NCBI GenBank assembly: GCA_009779455.1
Contig: WREG01000025.1
Location: 1-15,122, forward strand
Source of the DNA: Oscillospiraceae bacterium
GTDB taxonomy: Bacteria; Bacillota; Clostridia; Oscillospirales; Acutalibacteraceae
Direction of reading: 5' to 3'
DNA: 15,122 bases
Below the pieces are notes generated by a model. The model had not been told where the DNA came from, made no database searches, and saw only the letters and a program-made list of their open reading frames with translations. Of the stretch, positions 14,553-15,122 are shown piece by piece. A program made the translations under genes and the position numbers. Positions within the stretch are counted from its first letter, which is position 1. Each line of letters opens with the position of its first letter.

Positions 14553-14566
14553 CGTCCCCTACAATA
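14553..14566. repeat. Fragment of the inverted-repeat element
   Basis: CGTCCCCTACAATA is identical to the right end of the 83-bp element plus its first flanking bases (5327-5340). Only this end is present, so it is a solo remnant or a separate short member of the family. Confidence 0.55.
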
Positions 14567-14583
14567 ATGTTTAAAAATTTTAC

Positions 14584-14611
14584 TTGATATTTTTAAAATA
14601 TATGATATAAT
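14584..14611 (+). promoter_or_regulatory. Promoter of the ferredoxin gene
   Basis: TTGATA at 14584-14589 and TATAAT at 14606-14611 are separated by 16 nt, with TGA directly before the -10. Transcription would begin near 14618, giving a leader of about 114 nt. That leader contains two small stems: ATGCTG/CAGCAT (14624-14629 with 14640-14645) and the 8-bp perfect GAAAACGC/GCGTTTTC (14662-14669 with 14673-14680) with a 3-nt loop. Confidence 0.75.
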
Positions 14612-14731
14612 AGTCACAGTTATATGCTGTGCGTCCGGTCAGCATAACGCCGCGCCATTTCGAAAACGCATAGCGTTTTCCTTGGCTTTGCAATGTAACA
14701 CAAATCGAATTTTAATGAAGGAGGTATTTTT

Positions 14732-14902
14732 ATGGCATACAAAATAAACGACGCGTGCATTTCCTGCGGGGCCTGCGAAGCCGAATGCCCGGTGGGCGCC
14801 ATTTCGGAAGGCGAAAACATATTTGTTATTGACCCTGAGCTTTGCACGGACTGCGGAGCCTGTTTTGACTGCTGCCCGGTGGAAGCGCCCCAGGCGGGAT
14901 AG
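14732..14902 (+). CDS. Small 2[4Fe-4S] ferredoxin
   Basis: A 56-residue clostridial-type ferredoxin, an electron carrier in the cytoplasm. The first cluster motif is C9-IS-C12-GA-C15-EAE-C19-P; the second is C38-TD-C41-GA-C44-FDC-C48-P, with an extra cysteine at 47 next to the ligand. The central segment ISEGENIFVIDPELC has the usual pseudo-twofold layout. The length matches classical clostridial ferredoxins. AAGGAGG at 14718-14724 lies 7 nt before the ATG, an excellent ribosome binding site. It has its own promoter and a 114-nt leader. The TAG stop lies directly at the start of a heptanucleotide repeat array. Confidence 0.96.
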   Translation: MAYKINDACISCGACEAECPVGAISEGENIFVIDPELCTDCGACFDCCPVEAPQAG

Positions 14903-14986
14903 GATTTAGTGGATAGGGTTTAGGATATAGGGTTACAGACCTTATAATTTATAAATCCTATTAACTGTAGCCTATAACCTAAAAAA
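14902..14986. repeat. Pair of inverted heptanucleotide arrays after the ferredoxin
   Basis: A direct array of five 7-nt units (14902-14936, such as GGATTTA and GGATATA) is followed by 15 nt and then four clear units plus one doubtful unit in the opposite sense (14952-14986, such as TAAATCC and TATAACC). The two halves can pair: TAGGATATAGG with CCTATAACCTA allows one mismatch. The first unit begins with the last base of the ferredoxin stop codon, and a possible sixth unit (CGGGATA, 14895-14901) covers the end of the coding region. Confidence 0.7.
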
Positions 14987-15006
14987 AACCTTCACGGGTT
15001 TTTTTT
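14981..15006 (+). terminator. Probable intrinsic terminator after the ferredoxin
   Basis: Eight A and CC (14981-14990) can pair with GG and eight T (14997-15006) around a 6-nt loop, TTCACG. The stem is AT-rich but ends in a long T-run, and the A-tract on the other side would let it work in both directions. It overlaps the end of the inverted heptamer array. Confidence 0.6.
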
Positions 15007-15015
15007 ATTTTATGC

Positions 15016-15060
15016 TTGACATTTACTACGCAAGCCGATATATCGGCTTTGGATATATCG
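15016..15060 (+). promoter_or_regulatory. Promoter with palindromic operator before the PadR-type gene
   Basis: TTGACA (15016-15021) and TATATC (15039-15044) are separated by 17 nt. The -10 lies inside a perfect 18-bp palindrome, AAGCCGATATATCGGCTT (15032-15049). A second, near-identical core GGATATATCG follows at 15051-15060. A repressor bound here would block RNA polymerase, which fits the autoregulation known for many PadR proteins. Confidence 0.65.
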
Positions 15061-15086
15061 ACCGACAAGGCAAAGGGGTGGTTATT

Positions 15087-15122
15087 ATGCCGGAAAGCAC
15101 AGAGCGCGGGGCGCTGACGGAA
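15087..15122 (+). CDS. PadR-family transcriptional regulator, first 12 codons only
   Basis: The ATG at 15087 follows AAAGGGGTGG with good spacing and opens MPESTERGALTE before the window ends. Many clostridial PadR-like regulators begin with a very similar sequence ending in RGALTE, so the family call is from recognition of the N-terminus alone. PadR proteins are small winged-helix repressors, often self-regulated and often next to a membrane-protein gene. The palindromic operator-like promoter upstream supports the call. Confidence 0.55.
   Translation, partial: MPESTERGALTE

Larger units (their letters stand above)
14295..14731. other. 437-bp gene-free region with several RNA-level signals
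   Basis: No credible protein gene is found here. In order it holds about 60 nt with no recognised signal, a nested stem-loop region (14354-14434), a promoter directly followed by a perfect hairpin and T-run (14462-14535), a fragment of the GTCCCCTACAATA repeat family (14553-14566), and the promoter and leader of the ferredoxin gene (14584-14731). Confidence 0.7.

Noticed and set aside
14295..14731. tRNA or known riboswitch in the gene-free region
   Set aside because: No cloverleaf, T-loop GGTTCGAATCC-like core or known riboswitch core was recognised by eye.

Overview
The window looks like a chromosomal segment of a low-to-mid GC Firmicute, most likely a member of the Clostridia. The signs are strong AGGAGG-type ribosome binding sites, sigma-A-like TTGACA/TATAAT promoters with TGn extensions, a VanW protein, a PadR-type regulator, a small 2[4Fe-4S] ferredoxin and the mutL-miaA pair. 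No species can be named from the sequence alone. No rRNA, tRNA, CRISPR array, prophage or intact insertion sequence was seen.

Left part, minus strand (about 5238 to 1): a compact operon reading N-acetylglucosamine-kinase-like BadF/BadG family protein -> mutL -> miaA -> HlyD-like membrane-anchored protein -> the first codons of a further gene cut by the window edge. Gaps are short, and miaA and the HlyD-like gene overlap by 7 nt. A 232-bp divergent region follows, holding an 83-bp inverted-repeat (MITE-like) element and an extended -10 promoter.

Middle part, plus strand (5471 to 12073): seven closely spaced genes, probably one transcript. They are an alpha/beta-hydrolase-like protein of unknown substrate, an ABC transporter ATPase and its membrane partner, a trans-aconitate-2-methyltransferase-like enzyme, mnmE (tRNA wobble uridine modification), a VanW-family protein and a dCMP deaminase. 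The first three may form one functional unit; the rest are mainly housekeeping.

Right part (12074 to 15122): more accessory. It holds a HipA-like Ser/Thr kinase-fold protein with no HipB partner, an OmpR-type response regulator whose receiver domain is degenerate, and a 437-bp gene-free stretch. That stretch contains a nested stem-loop region, a promoter placed directly before a perfect hairpin/terminator, and the promoter and leader of a 56-residue ferredoxin. The window ends in the first 12 codons of a PadR-type regulator behind a palindromic, probably autoregulatory promoter.

The most unusual signal is a set of degenerate heptanucleotide tandem arrays, most of them about five units (35 nt) long. 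Three lie in frame inside genes (one in miaA, two in the MutL linker). Others sit at the ends of the HlyD-like gene and the ferredoxin, where they supply the stop codon. A second dispersed family, GC-rich GTAGGGGACG-type palindromes, occurs at four places. These repeats, the orphan HipA-like/degenerate-receiver pair and the unexplained structured region at 14354-14536 are the best leads. No single complete novel system is proven here.
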